Source of the DNA: Mytilus galloprovincialis
Lineage: Eukaryota; Mollusca; Bivalvia; Mytilida; Mytilidae
Length of the DNA: 64,000 nt
Assembly: GCF_965363235.1 (NCBI RefSeq)
Contig: NC_134844.1
Location: 91,102,664 to 91,166,663, forward strand
Direction: 5' to 3'
The position numbers and the translations under genes are program-made. The notes below the pieces were generated by a model that did not search any database, had not been told where the DNA came from, and was given only the letters and a program-made list of their open reading frames with translations. Below, piece after piece: positions 24,598 to 36,689 of the stretch (its first letter is position 1; each line of letters starts with the position of its first letter).

Positions 24598-24715
24598 TAC
24601 ATGTATTTTACATTGGCTAGAAGTATAAGGGGAGGGTTGAGATCTCACAAACATGTTTAACCCTACTGCATTTTTGCACCTGTCCCAAGTCAGAATGCAA
24701 TGATCTTTCCCATCT
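24598..24715 (+). repeat. Penelope 3'-tail fragment (family C)
   Basis: ACATTGGCTAGAAGTATAAG, GGTTGAGATCTCACAAACAT and GCACCTGTCCCAAGTCAG match the fuller tail at 25935-26665 in order. Intronic, just after exon 4. Confidence 0.65.
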
Positions 24716-24764
24716 TGGTGATTACATTTTTTTTTTAGTACATCAATTGGTTAGTTTAATTATG

Positions 24765-24976
24765 AACATTTATACATGTATGTATGTCCTCCAATTGCAT
24801 AATAAGGGTTTTTTGGTGCTGTCTTTCTTCTATTAGTTGGACACCAGGTTCGAGCCCTGGGAACCCGAAGCAATTACAATATTGGAATGGATATATATAC
24901 TGTATACTGTATACGTACATGATCCTCATATATATATATGTATGTAGCATATGGTTTGAAATAGACACATGCATGT

Positions 24977-25008
<32 letters not shown>

Positions 25009-25460
25009 TATATATAAAAAAAATCTTCTGTTTACAATGATCAAAATTATTTGGTTGTGTAAATAAGATACATCTAAAACCAAATCTATCATTTTTTATA
25101 TTGATGTTTCAGTATCTTTGTACCGGTACTATAGGTAAGAGTTATGGTACCTGTAGAATAGCACAACAATTGTATATATATATATATATATATAGATAGA
25201 TAATTGAGCTGATCTTTAACAATAACATCTCCATGCCTTATATATCATGTACTGTAGTACGCCGCTAGATTAAAACTGACGAGGAAAGGTAACACACAGC
25301 CACTGAAAGCTTTATTATAGCAGAGCCCAGGTGACGGACTAATATGCATGTCTTTATATATAATCCTACTAAATTGAATATATGTCTTGTATATCTACTT
25401 CATTTAATTAGATAGCTTTGCCATGATTGACCTTTTTAAATTATTCTGCTTTTCTGTGCC
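24765..25460 (+). repeat. Family D repeat, third copy
   Basis: The same order as in modules 1 and 2: TCCTCCAATTGC, the B box GGTTCGAGCCCTGG, ACCGGTACTATAGGTAAGAG and TAATCCTACTAAATTG. It carries an extra internal stretch (about 25200-25330) not seen in the others. It lies in intron 4 of the DUF6589 gene. Confidence 0.65.
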
Positions 25461-25934
25461 TAAAAATACATACAATCGTAACCCATTAAAGTTTGTATAA
25501 GTACAAGTTTGTTCACACATGACTACTGGTATTAATTGAGGCAAAAAAATAAGAAGTTGTATGATTGCCAAAGTCTTCACCACACCTTTTTTTCTTGGTC
25601 ATTTGTTCACAAAGTACATTTAGTTTAATCATGTAGGATTTTTATAGTTTTATCAATTATGAATGAATTCTTAAGAGCTTATCTTCACATGTGATTGCAT
25701 TCTAGTATAAAATCGCATTTCAGCTGCAGAACTAGACACACTGCAGATTCCAGTTGGAGGAGATCAGCTTACCAGGGTCAGATTCCAAGGGACAAAGACA
25801 CTAAGAGCTGGAGCACACACTAAGCAAGAAAGATTTGATCAATTATACCCAATGGTAATTGAGCTGTTCCACACTCTTCAAGACTTTCTAGAGGTATTTT
25901 AAATGTATAAACCATTCTGTCAAAAGAGACTTAC

Positions 25935-26665
25935 ATGTAAAGTGTCAGTATTCACCTCAGAAACTTACAAAACCTTTGAATAGACTTATTAAGAAGGGAT
26001 ATAATTACGATACTGTTGTCAAGTCATTAAAGATTGCATATTTTGGCGTTAATATTGAGTCACTGATAAGGTCTTTGCATCGGAACTGATGGTATGATGC
26101 TAAACCCCTTATGGGAAGGATTGTGCCTGATGTTCATATGATGAAATCATAATCTTTCAGTCAGTTTAATTGAAGTCTGGAGCTGGCATGTCAGTTAACT
26201 GCTAGTAGTCTGTTGTTATTTATGTATTATTGTCATTTTGTTTATTTTCTTTGGTTACATCTTCTGACATCAGACTCGGACTTCTCTTGAACTGAATTTT
26301 AATGTGCGTATTGTTATGCGTTTACTTTTCTACATTGGTCAGAGGTATAGGGGAGGGTTAAGATCTCACAAACATGTTTAACCCCGCCGCATTTTTGCAC
26401 CTGTCCCAAGTCAGGAGCCTCTGGCCTTTGTTAGTCTTGTATTATTTTAATTTTAGTTTCTTGTGTACAATTTGGAAATTAGTATGGCGTTCATTATCAC
26501 TGGACTAGTATATATTTGTTTAGGGGCCAGCTGAAGGACGCCTCCGGGTGCGGGAATTTCTAGCTACATTGAAGACCTGTTGGTGACCCTCTGCTGTTGT
26601 TTTTTATTTGGTCGGGTTGTTGTCTCTTTGACACATTCCCCATTTCCATTCTCAATTTTATTCCA
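25935..26665 (+). mobile_element. 5'-truncated Penelope-like element: last ~45 codons and 3' tail
   Basis: The first part translates to a C-terminus containing LTKPLNRLIKKGYNYDTVVK and SLIRSLHRN with a stop at 26087-26089. It aligns with the end of the minus-strand Penelope ORF at 59809 (IEPLNKLISKGY, SKLKHN). The rest is the family C tail ending CCCCATTTCCATTCTCAATT. This links the anonymous family C fragments elsewhere to Penelope 3' ends. It lies in an intron of the DUF6589 gene. Confidence 0.8.
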
Positions 26666-26770
26666 TTCTCAATTTTAAATCCTACAAATGAAAAATGCTT
26701 AACATGGACAATTTATCATTTATATAACTAAATTATGCAATCATACCACTAAGAAACTATAAAACATTTT

Positions 26771-27093
26771 GATACTTTGTATTTGTCTATGTATTGTGTG
26801 CCATTGTGTCCCATCTACATTTACTCTCTCTCTCCCATTCTCCTATTTGTAACAACACAAATAAAACAGTTTAAAATTTCCTAAAAGTCTTTTAGGTGAT
26901 ATACAGAAACATCAGGACTAAGTATACATACATTTCTTTCATATTTCAATGATTGTATTGATTACATTTTCAATCCAGTTTATTTATTCTGAGAAATATC
27001 AATTTTTATGAAGATACAAATAGGAGAATGGGAGAGAGAGTAAATGTAGATGGGACACAATGGCACACAATACATAGACAAATACAAAGTATC
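26771..27093. repeat. Inverted repeat with ~80-bp arms
   Basis: GATACTTTGTATTTGTCTAT onward (26771-26851) is the reverse complement of 27015-27093, including the CT-rich stretch TTACTCTCTCTCTCCCATTC. A loop of about 160 bp lies between. Intronic. Confidence 0.85.
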
Positions 27094-27696
27094 AATGAAC
27101 ATACTAGTTTTTATCATGTTTATTTTTGTTCATCATCTTGATAGTTATGAAGGGTCTTCAACGATGAAAGAATCATTCATACCCTTCAACAATGTAAAAA
27201 ATAGACAGTTGTATATGAGTACCAGTCAAAAGAATTATGGAAACAAGGGCCATTCTAAAGTTTAATTTGTAGAATGGTAAAATTTCAGTGTCTTTTTTGT
27301 AACTGTTACGTACATCATTTGGTCTCTGTTCATGCTGTTTCACATGTACATTATGCCTATCCTTTTATTTTATTTTTTTAAGAAACTGACCAAAAGATTT
27401 CTCAAATTAGGTAACAGCAGAGACCAGGGGACTTTAGCAAACCTGAAGATTTTGATTCAGAGGTCAAATGTCAATGGAAAGGTGAAAAGTAGATTTAAGG
27501 TATGTGTGCATACTGTTTTAACTTTGAAGTACTTTTAAAAATGGATCTTAAAATGAAAGCTAAATTTACCTCCAATTAATTTTGTCCTCTTTAATTTTAG
27601 AATGTGTACATCAATGAAATATGAAAAAATTGGTGAACATAAGTTCAATAGCTAGATTCTAAAGGGAACAATTTTTGTTTGTTTGGTGATATATAA

Positions 27697-27872
27697 AAGA
27701 AGGTGTGGTATGCTTCCCAATGAGACTTATCTCCACAAGAGACCAACATGACACAGAAATCAACAACTATAGGTCACCGTATGGCCTTCAACAACGAGCA
27801 AAGCCCATACCGCATAGTCAGCTACAAAAGACCCCGAAAAGACAATGTAAAACAATTGAAACAAAAAAATTT
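27697..27872 (+). repeat. Dispersed SINE-like repeat, family A
   Basis: Near full length: GAAGGTGTGGTATGCTTCCC, GAGACCAACATGACACAGAA, GGTCACCGTATGGCCTTC, CCATACCGCATAGTCAGC and GACAATGTAAAACAATT. Confidence 0.8.
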
Positions 27873-27930
27873 ATGTACAAAAAATTAATGAAAAATAATT
27901 ATGTAACAGATAAACAAACAACAATCACTA

Positions 27931-28211
27931 ATTCTAATGCAACAACGTTTGTAACGTTCATTTTGATTGGATAACGTCACTTTCTTACATGGCATCAATT
28001 GACAATTGATGCTATGGGATGTACGCGCAAGCGGCATATGACAGATTTTAAATACATGTTTTAACGTTGTTTTTTGTCAGTTTCATTAGAATGGAGATAA
28101 CAATATTGTATTTTAAGCTCAGACGGCATCAATTTGGGATTTGATGGTCGCAAATACCCGTTTACTGTCTCCGCTAACGCGTCGCCAGTAAACTTAATTT
28201 GCGACCATCAA
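27931..28211 (-). mobile_element. Palindromic MITE-like element replacing the start of exon 7
   Basis: Reverse complement of 10389-10731. Its last arm stops abruptly at GCGACCATCAA (28211), and transposase coding sequence begins in frame with LDDTPTHKLLPEN at 28214 with no splice acceptor between them. The end of the element and the start of exon 7 are therefore both missing. Confidence 0.75.
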
Positions 28212-29544
28212 ACTTGGACGACACACCAACCCACAAACTGTTACCTGAAAATATTAAACAGTTACATGCTCCTTCAAAACAGAAGATTTTTGATGCCCTT
28301 ATGGAGGAAGTGATAGCAGATATTTACATACCTTATGAAACTCAGGTATAATTGAATAGAATTCTACACTTATCAGTTAAACCATTTTTTTTTTGGGGGG
28401 GGGGGGGGGGTAATTCCATTGCATGCATCAAAAAAATGATTTCATTATTGTAAATTTCCAATATTTTTCTTTAATTTCACATTAATGTAGTAAATATAAG
28501 CAATTATATATCACAATACAGTCTTGTATATTGCATTCAGTTTATTTTAGTTTATGAAACAAATGTTCATTCATACCACAGATTTTTTATTCATATTTTC
28601 TATACATGTATATATACTAATTTCAGGCACCCAAAAAAGTGGATCTAAAACTACTGATAGCTAACCAGGCATACCAATGTTCTGCATCATTAGACAATAA
28701 CACAGCAATAGTTCCACTCTCTATTAATGGTAGACAGACTATCATACAAGTTCCTGTTCCTAGACTACAAGAAGGCTGCATCATAAATGTGAATGGTATT
28801 ACAATTTTTATTCAGGAAGTGAAAAAGGGACAAGATGACCTGTTTAATTATGTTCACAATTTTCTTCAATGGTATTTTATTATTTTGCAAATGGAAGATG
28901 CTATTCATGAAGGAGATATGGTTAGAACAAATGTAATCATTAAGACAATGATTCCATTTTTTTTCTTACACTCAGTTCTTTCTAAGTATTTTACCGAATG
29001 TATTGACTTCATTCTAAAGACTGAGTTCACTTTGCCACCTCATGTTGCTACAGAGGTTAGGGCTGCATCTTTTGTTAACGTCCATGGTGGTATTGGGAAA
29101 AATAAGGCTGCAGACATGCACAAGGAAAATGAAGTGAAGTTAGTCAAAGATTTGATCAAAGGTCTTGGGGCAAACAAGACAGAAAAATCTATTATCACAA
29201 TGTCAAAAGCAGCACCAGTTATAAACGATGTAACAACAAACTTTGACAAAATGTTGAAATTGAACGACTTCAAAACAAAACATAATAAGAGATCATCGGA
29301 GGAAGACATTAGTACTCTAGTTAAGAAGCTAAAAGACCTTGATCTTTGGAATTTTCATGAAAACAGAACACTAACATTATTCACTGGTATAGGTCAATCA
29401 CCTTTCAACTTCGATACTGATGTGTTTTTAAGGAATATGAAATCAACCATATTCAGACTGCAAAGGGATTTGCCATGTGAGGCAAATGATGATAACAATC
29501 ATGATGATGATGATGACGATGAGGAAAGTGACATGGAAGATTAA

Positions 29545-30349
29545 TTAAAACATATACATGTACTTGCATTTAAATAATTTACTGGTCATACATGTACATA
29601 CAATTTATAAAAATCAAAAACGAAAAATGAAAAAATCTGTTATTGATGTGTAAATAAATTAATATGAAGTAGAAAGTTGAATGATGATGGAATTCAATTC
29701 AAGTCAATTCCATGCCATGGTTCACTCAACAAGGGGAATTTTTGACAATACTATAAGAGTAATTGAATATTTTTTACAGAATTTTGAGAAATGATTTTGC
29801 TATGAAAATGTGTACTTATAAGTAAAAAAAAACTCCTTTAAAAAAGCAAAATTTCTGTATAACATGATAAGGTCAATAGTTAGGTTGAATTTTTAAGCTT
29901 AAACTGTATTGGTTTAACAAGGATAATGAGTGTTTTAAAATATATGTCTAAATGTCAAAGCAGACTTACTTCTTTGATTTTTTTCATAATAAAAAATAAG
30001 GCTATTAAAAACTTTCAACAAGTTGTTATTTTGAATTAAATGTTGCACGTCAACACAATGTAAAACAGTGAGTTGTCTTATAAAAAATATATTGCATTTT
30101 TCACTAAAAAAAATTCTATTTAAATCTTATGGTAACTGTAAAGCAAATTGAAAGTCAAAATATAATGGATCTACTCATGTGATATCATGAAATGGTAATT
30201 TCAATCAAAATTATGCCACAATTGTCTACCTTACAAGACCTTGTTATGGGTTATAGTGAAAACATTCAAAATAGAATAATATATATGTACTGTTATTTAT
30301 GAGAGAACATTTCAAATGGGTTCTGTATTTTAATCTTTGTCACTTTTGT
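29545..30349. other. Convergent intergenic region between transposase and helicase
   Basis: About 800 bp of AT-rich sequence between two converging stop codons, with no ORF or repeat recognised. A candidate plus-strand AATAAA lies near 29653. Confidence 0.5.
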
Positions 30350-30354
30350 TTATT
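30349..30354 (-). terminator. Polyadenylation signal overlapping the helicase stop codon
   Basis: On the minus strand the terminal codons read CAA TAA, and the next base completes AATAAA, so stop and candidate poly(A) signal overlap. Confidence 0.45.
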
Positions 30355-32114
30355 GTAACTGCCTGCAGTAACTGCAACATTCATGCATTGGTCCATTAAA
30401 TTTGGTTTCATTAAAGCCAAAGTATTGTAGCAGCTGAAGTCTGAGACATTTATCTTTTGTCTTGCAGTACTGCACCATAGCGTCCGATAAACCCTTACGA
30501 TTTTTCGCTAGATCGTTGTTATTGTAGTACATTAACGCCTCAGCTTTCTGACCCTTTCTTCCTGCTCTGCCAACCTCCTGGAAATATTTCTCCAATGTAG
30601 TTGGGGGCCTACAATGTATGATTCTAGTAATTGCAGGTGCATCTAGACCCATCCCCAATGCCACAGTTGCCAAAACCAACCTAAGTTTTAGTTCCTCTTT
30701 CCGTAGTTCAAACAGAATGTGTTGTTTCATTTGAGATGTATAATCCTTGTGAAATTGGCCAAAAATTCTATTTTTAGGAATTGCCTCACCTATGTACTGC
30801 TCCTCTTTTAACTCATAATTTATAAATTGGTAGAAATACCCCAATGCTTCTAAACTTTCTACGTACACTATTGTTAATGGGAACTTGTCCTGCTTAGTTT
30901 TAAGCTCTTGTGCTAGAGGAACAACAATATCATCGTATTTGCTAAACTTCTGAAGGTTTGACAATCTTGTTTTTATTTCAAGGAACAAATTCGGTCGGTC
31001 CGGGTTTACTTTAATAATAGTTGGGTTAATATACTGAAGTATTTTGAAGAGAGATTGTATACAACTTGGTGTGGCAGTTGCTGTTACAGCTAGGTGAGCA
31101 GCATTTGGAAAAAGAGCTGTTAATTCTCCAATCTGCTTAAACTTTGGTCTGAAATCTTCTCCCCTGCAATTTTAATTATATGAAATTTGACAGCAGAAAA
31201 GAAATCAGTAAAGGGTATGACTTTTTTCTTCAGAAAATAACATAACAAAGCCTCCAAATACATGAAATAACATCACCTAAATATTAAATTTAAGTTAAAA
31301 ATCATAATTTCAGACTCATTAACAAGAGCAAGTCACTGCATGATCGTCATGAGGTGTTATGATTTTGTAGATATGAAAATTAGTATGATTGGGAAAAAGA
31401 CATGTATGTCTAATATTTGTAAATTATTTGTATGCCAATGTTTGAAGTATTTGCATTGTTGTTTATCACTGTCATTGACTGCACATATGTTGGGTTCTAT
31501 CAATAAAATTGTTTTTATCTTGAATAACTGGAAGGAAATGATAAAAACATGTAAATGTCTTTAGATCAGAAACTCATTAAATAGATTTTAAAGTGAAATA
31601 CAAAAACATTATGAACTTTACTAAATCTAGATATTCTCAAAATTTCTAGCAAACAACCAATAATTTTGAAGTTTTTTTCTCTCAATCTTTTTAAAATAAG
31701 GCATTGGTAATCGTTAAATTAATCTTTATTTTCCTTTAGCTTATATGTTTATATATATTATAAGAAATGTACCATTGTATAACATCATTGTAAAATTAAA
31801 ACGAGACATGATATATCATTTGTATACATGTATTATTTGTATAATATATTTGCAAATCATGTAAATAAATAATAAATGAAGTCCAAATCAGTGTATATAT
31901 AATGTAATACAGAATGGAAACCCCTACATGTATAAATGTGACATTCAGTTGCATGTGTTTAAGACTATTAAGACTATATTTAAGACTATTTGCAACATAG
32001 GATCTGGAGTAATGGGACAAAATATCACACAACGCATGAACAAAGAGAAAAATTATCAACGAAACAGGCCTTTGATTTTTGTTCTTCATCTTGATAGATG
32101 ATGTAGGGTCTTCA

Positions 32115-32275
32115 ACAATTTATATGAATATGGTGATCATGTACAGTATATATATCCATTCCAATATAGTAATTGCTTCGGGTCCCCAGGGCTCGAACCT
32201 GGTGTCTTACTAAAAGAAGAAAGACAGCGCCAAAAAACCCTTATAATGCAATTGGAGGACATATGCATGTACATG
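32115..32275 (-). repeat. Family D repeat, partial, reversed
   Basis: On the minus strand: TCCTCCAATTGCATTATAAG, TTTTTTGGCGCTGTCTTTCT and GGTTCGAGCCCTGGGGACCC. It lies in the intron between helicase exons 2 and 3. Confidence 0.65.
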
Positions 32276-33143
32276 TAAAGAAATCACCATTTCAACTTAG
32301 AACTTGGTACACATGTAAAAAAAGATCACACAAAATTATCTAAAATAAAGGGGCATATTATTGTGTTTTTTCTGATCTTCAAACTTAAGTTTTCTTTAAT
32401 AACAAGTGCCTCTGTTCTTGTCTTTTCTTTATTCAATCACTTTGGTATCTCCATTTTTTTTAATATACTCACCACTCCTCAATCATGTGAACTTCATCAA
32501 CTGCAATGCAGCACACCTTTTGCTGAAAGACTTTGCTGCGTAGTATTCTGCTCAAAACTGGAGTGAACATAGCCTCAGGATGGCTGTACAAAATCTCAAT
32601 GTCCCCACTTTTAATCATTTCCATATCAGTCATTGTAACCTACAATTGAAAATATTTAAGGGTCATCTTGAGAGGATTTACTGAATTATTGATCAGACAT
32701 ATTAATTGGTAAAACTTATTTCAATATACATGTACATTTGTTAGAAAAATTTGGACTGAATTCAGAAATTATTGCAAAAATGTGACATGTGTGACAGGGT
32801 TGTTATCATAGTAATTTGAACTCACATTTTAGATTTGGACATGAATGAAGCAGAATTTTTCTCAATAAGGCTTAAATTAAAATATTGTTTGTTTGCCCTT
32901 TACCGACCGACCCTATCAATTCGTTCCGCCTGAAAATCTTTTATTTGTATTTACCAGCAAGATTTTATTTTATTTTATTTTTTCGTTCCTACCAAAAATC
33001 TTATATTTGTATTTCCCGCTCAAAACTTTTTTACCGGAATCCTCGGGTTTTATCTTTACGTATAAGGTCCAGTCCGTTTGGTATCACCTGAGCGTTTGAC
33101 ATGAACACTTGCATTTGAAGTTTCAAAGCATTTGTTTGAAATC

Positions 33144-35404
33144 GATAAAGATAAGATAAGATAAGAAATTTTATTTCAAGTCGGGTTACATTAAATACAA
33201 ACATAAGCTCTGTAGAGCTTTTTGCCGACATTAATAACAATAACAACACACATATTAAGATACATAAAACACACATATGAGACATACAAATTATGATAGC
33301 TATATTGCTAGTAAAAAGTTCATAAATAAAAAGCATAGCACATGCAAGCAAAGCACTAAAACTGAAACATAAGCACATGCAAAGCAGAATGAAATAAATA
33401 AAGCAAACTAATTTCTATAAGCTACATGGAACAAACATTTAACACAAAATAAAATAAAGGTATTAAGATCTGCAGGAGCCACACCTGCATGAGTTGCCAT
33501 TCCAGTTGTTGATCATACTTTTAAACTGGTTTAGGTTTGTCTGTGCACGGATCGTGTCAGGCAACTCATTCCATAGTGTAGCTCCAGCATATCTTAATGA
33601 ATGAAGGCCAAAATGTGTGGTTCTCACCTGTGGAATTTCAACAGTTTGTTGTTTTCTAAAAGTATAAGATACATTTTTAAAATTAATGATATCATGGAGA
33701 TACACCGGTGATTCTTTATGTAATATTTTAAAAGTTTCTATTGCCATCATTCTTAGGCGTCTTATTTTTAAAGAAGGTAAACCAGATTTTAACAACAGAG
33801 TTTCATAATCACTATCAAAATCTTCATATATGATTCTCAAGGCACGTTCTTGTATTTTTTCCATCTTTTTAGTATTACCCTCCCCACAAAAATGCCAAAC
33901 CACAGGACAATAATTGAAATTAGACATAATATATGAATGATAAATAGTTAACCTTCCTAATTTAGATAGATGTTTTCCAATTCTTTAAAGAACATTTAAC
34001 TGCCTTGATGCTTTTTTACAAATATCAGAGATATGAGTTTTAAACTTGAGTTGATAATCTATTGTCACCCCCAGGAGCTTTACCTCAGTGTCACATAAAA
34101 TTTCATTCCCGTCCAAATTGAATTTAATATTCCCACTTTTTGATTTATTCCCAACAGCTATAGCCTGAAATTTATCTGGATTAGCTTTCATTTTGTTATT
34201 AGCAAACCAATCAATTAAAACAGCACTTTCCTTTTCCAAAGATTTAACTAATCCATTTAGGTCTGGTCCTGAGTGTGACAATGTATTATCGTCTGCATAA
34301 TTATACAGTTCATTTTCTTTCACAAAATTGAAAATGTCATTTAGAAAAATATTAAAAAGCACAGGACCCAAAATCGAGCCCTGCGGTACACCTTTATAGA
34401 TATTTTGCCAGGTACTAAAATATGCACCGACTTTTACACATTGTTTCCTATTTGATAAATAATTATCAATTAAATTAAGTGCCTCATTTGACAGGCCATA
34501 TGCCTTCAATTTTAAAAGAAGTAAATTATGGGGTAAGCAGTCAAAGGCCTTAGAAAGGTCCATTAGCACAGCAGCCACATATAAATTTTGATCGACTGCT
34601 TTTTTCCAGTCCTCAATGACTTTTAATAAGGCGGTGTTACAGCCATAGCCAGGTCTAAAAGCTGACAAGGAAGGATGAAATATTTTACTAAAATATTCTA
34701 TTAGCTGCTGATATATGGCCCTTTCAAAGAACTTTGACACCACCGGAAGAATGCTAACAGGTCTGTAGTTTCCTGCCTCTAACTGACTATTCTTTTTATG
34801 CAGTGGAACTACCTGTGCTTCCTTAAGATCGTCAGGAAACTCTGAACTCTTAATAGACATATTTATAAGTTGAGTAATAGGTTTAACAATTACTGGTTTG
34901 GCTATTTTCAAGATTTTTACTGATACCCCATCAAAGCCAGTAGCTTTGTTTACATTGATCTTATTAATTTGTTTTTCAACAAAGTCATCTTTAATTTCTA
35001 TAAAAGATAAACTACCATCAACATTGCAATTTTCCCTTATTGATTTTATGCTTGGATGATTATCATCTACCTCACAATTATCATTGCCGATATCTTTGGC
35101 TACATTTACAAAGTAGTTATTAAAAATTTCTGCAACATTTGATTGGTCATTAATTATTTCATCGTTGTTACATAAAACAATATTGTTATCAAAATGACTA
35201 CCCTTGTTTGTTAAAAAAGGTTTGATTGTTGGCCAGAAATCTTTTTGTTTTGGACCACCAGTGCAACGCTCTATAAAATAATTTCTTATAGATTGTCTTC
35301 TAAGTTTGGTAGCAAGATTTCTTTGTTGGCGATATAACTCCCAGTTCTTCTTCGATTTTGCATGTAAATATTTATTGTGAAGCATTTGCTTGTTGAACGC
35401 TTTC
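33144..35404 (-). mobile_element. 5'-truncated LINE with 7-bp target duplication
   Basis: Flanked by TGAAATC at 33137-33143 and 35405-35411. On the minus strand the 3' end is a short (TTATC)n tail, and the 5' end is truncated within the coding region. Confidence 0.85.
33463..35402 (-). pseudogene. LINE reverse transcriptase with one internal stop (jockey/CR1-like)
   Basis: The frame runs from KAFNKQMLHNKYLHAKSKKN at the truncated 5' end through INKINVNKATGFDGV, NYRPVSILPVVSKFFER, VLMDLSKAFDCLPH, GVPQGSILGPVLFNIFLND and NYADDNTL, the catalytic motif, to a C-terminus ending near 33463. A TAA at 33985-33987 interrupts it; the same frame continues directly behind with GRLTIYHSYIMSNFNYCPVV, so a single nonsense change is the likely cause. 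The endonuclease domain is absent through truncation. Apart from that stop the frame is clean. Confidence 0.88.
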
Positions 35405-36104
35405 TGAAATCATGACATGAAGTACGTTACTCTGTACATTTAAACGTTCATTTACAAAAAAGTTCGTTTGATACAAAAGTATTTACGTGTGTACAAACTA
35501 ATTTGTAAACGGACGTTGTATTCTATGTAGGGATGGCCTTTTGTGATCCACATATCAGAATGATTATGTTAACGATGCCGCTAAATTATTTATATCTGAC
35601 ATGAACCAAAAGACCCTGTAAAGTGGAGAATATCCGGCAGTAAAATCGCCAAGTTTTCCATACAGATCATTTATAAATGTGATGCAAAATACGTGACAAT
35701 TGAGTTTTAAGTCTTATAGCATTTTTATTGGAAAAAAGGCACACACGAAATTTGTAACACTCTAGGGACTTTTTCTTCTAGTACACAATGTAGTAATTTA
35801 TGTCTGCCCGGACATAATTTTACCAGTACAAAGTTATCTCTTATAGGGCCGTCTCTTATATATTTTTTTTTCAAAACCAATAGTCCCAGCGGAAAACTTA
35901 TTTGCAAAAACAAACGGACAAAAAAATGACATTATGCAGATTTTGTATCTATAAAATAAAATATTTTACCTACCTGCCTACCCATGACAAATAATATACC
36001 GAGCCAAGCTATTTTTTTGGGGAAAAAAATAAAATATTTTACCTACCTACCCTGTTTCAAAACATAGGGTCGGAAAAGGGCAAACAAACAATATTTTAAT
36101 TTAG

Positions 36105-36689
36105 GCCTAACACTAAAATAAAAATCACATTTTGTTTTAAAAAGACAAAAACCAACAAAAAAACGCTTGCAATAATTTCTGATTTTACAGTAAAAAACAT
36201 TTTCAACACCAGATGCACATTTCAACAAAGCTGTCTCTTCAGTAATGGCCAATGCAAAATCGATCTGAAAATCAAAACATTACAAAAGATGAAGATCTTA
36301 TCAATAAAAAGTGTAGCTACAGGGATCTCCATGACCTGTTTAATGTTGGAGGTGCTCCATAGATGGTCTGTTCCTAATCCTGAATTCACTCAAACCAGAT
36401 ATTGTGTTGAATAGCTTTTAACATGTTTTATGAAAAATATTTACTAATTAACATTTTCTAAAATAGAAGTACCTATTCTAAAGTAACTTTGGGAGCTCAT
36501 CAACTTGGACCATCTATGAAAAAAACTTGAACTGTCAAAACATGCAAGACAACTTGTAATATAAGTATAAAATAAGACTTTTGACAAACTTAGTTGTCTT
36601 ATTGACAATCTGAGTTATCTTTTTTAGATAATCCAAGTAATCTTCTGACTTGTTTCTGGGCCAAATTGTCCTGCATTCTTCAGTATCAG
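36105..36689. other. No gene recognised
   Basis: AT-rich part of helicase intron 1 with no motif or repeat recognised. Confidence 0.45.

Larger units (their letters stand above)
20342..29544 (+). pseudogene. DUF6589-type transposase, plus strand, Academ-H-like
   Basis: Exons seen: 20342-20908, 22310-22469, 23165-23310, 24014-24581, 25724-25893, 27383-27499, up to 28345 (5' part lost), and 28627-29544 (TAA stop). Junction phases agree where both sides survive. Exon 1 has a ZAD-like C2-C2 finger (PCLCCG, ICDHC) and a basic tail. Exon 4 has GDNLDIRV. Exon 5 has IPVGGDQLTRVRFQG. Exon 6 has SRDQGTLANLKILIQRSNV. Exon 8 has SFVNVHGGIGKNKAADMHKE and KGLGANKTEKSI, then an acidic C-terminus. These are DUF6589 hallmarks; the acidic residues in GDN-x-D, GGDQ and D-x-H-x-E are candidates for the catalytic triad (inference). 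Lesions: four extra bases near 20873 give a stop in exon 1, a one-base shift lies in exon 3 near 23255, and the start of exon 7 is replaced by a palindromic element ending at 28211. Exons 4, 5, 6 and 8 are intact. It converges on the RecQ helicase at 30350. The Academ-H assignment is from memory. Confidence 0.85.
32873..36104. mobile_element. TIR element carrying a nested LINE, in helicase intron 1
   Basis: Left end AATTAAAATATTGTTTGTTT followed by GCCCTTTACCGACCGACCCT; the right end is its reverse complement, ending GGCAAACAAACAATATTTTA then ATTT. The inner flanks repeat poor AT-rich motifs in inverted order. Without the LINE (33144-35404) the element is about 970 bp and noncoding. Confidence 0.75.

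Noticed and set aside
27705..27974. 89-codon ORF
   Set aside because: It lies in a family A repeat running into the palindromic element.
29040..29309. 89-codon minus-strand ORF
   Set aside because: Antisense to the intact last exon of the DUF6589 gene.
33031..33378. 115-codon minus-strand ORF
   Set aside because: It spans the LINE 3' region, its TTATC tail and the flanking TIR element; no homology is recognisable.
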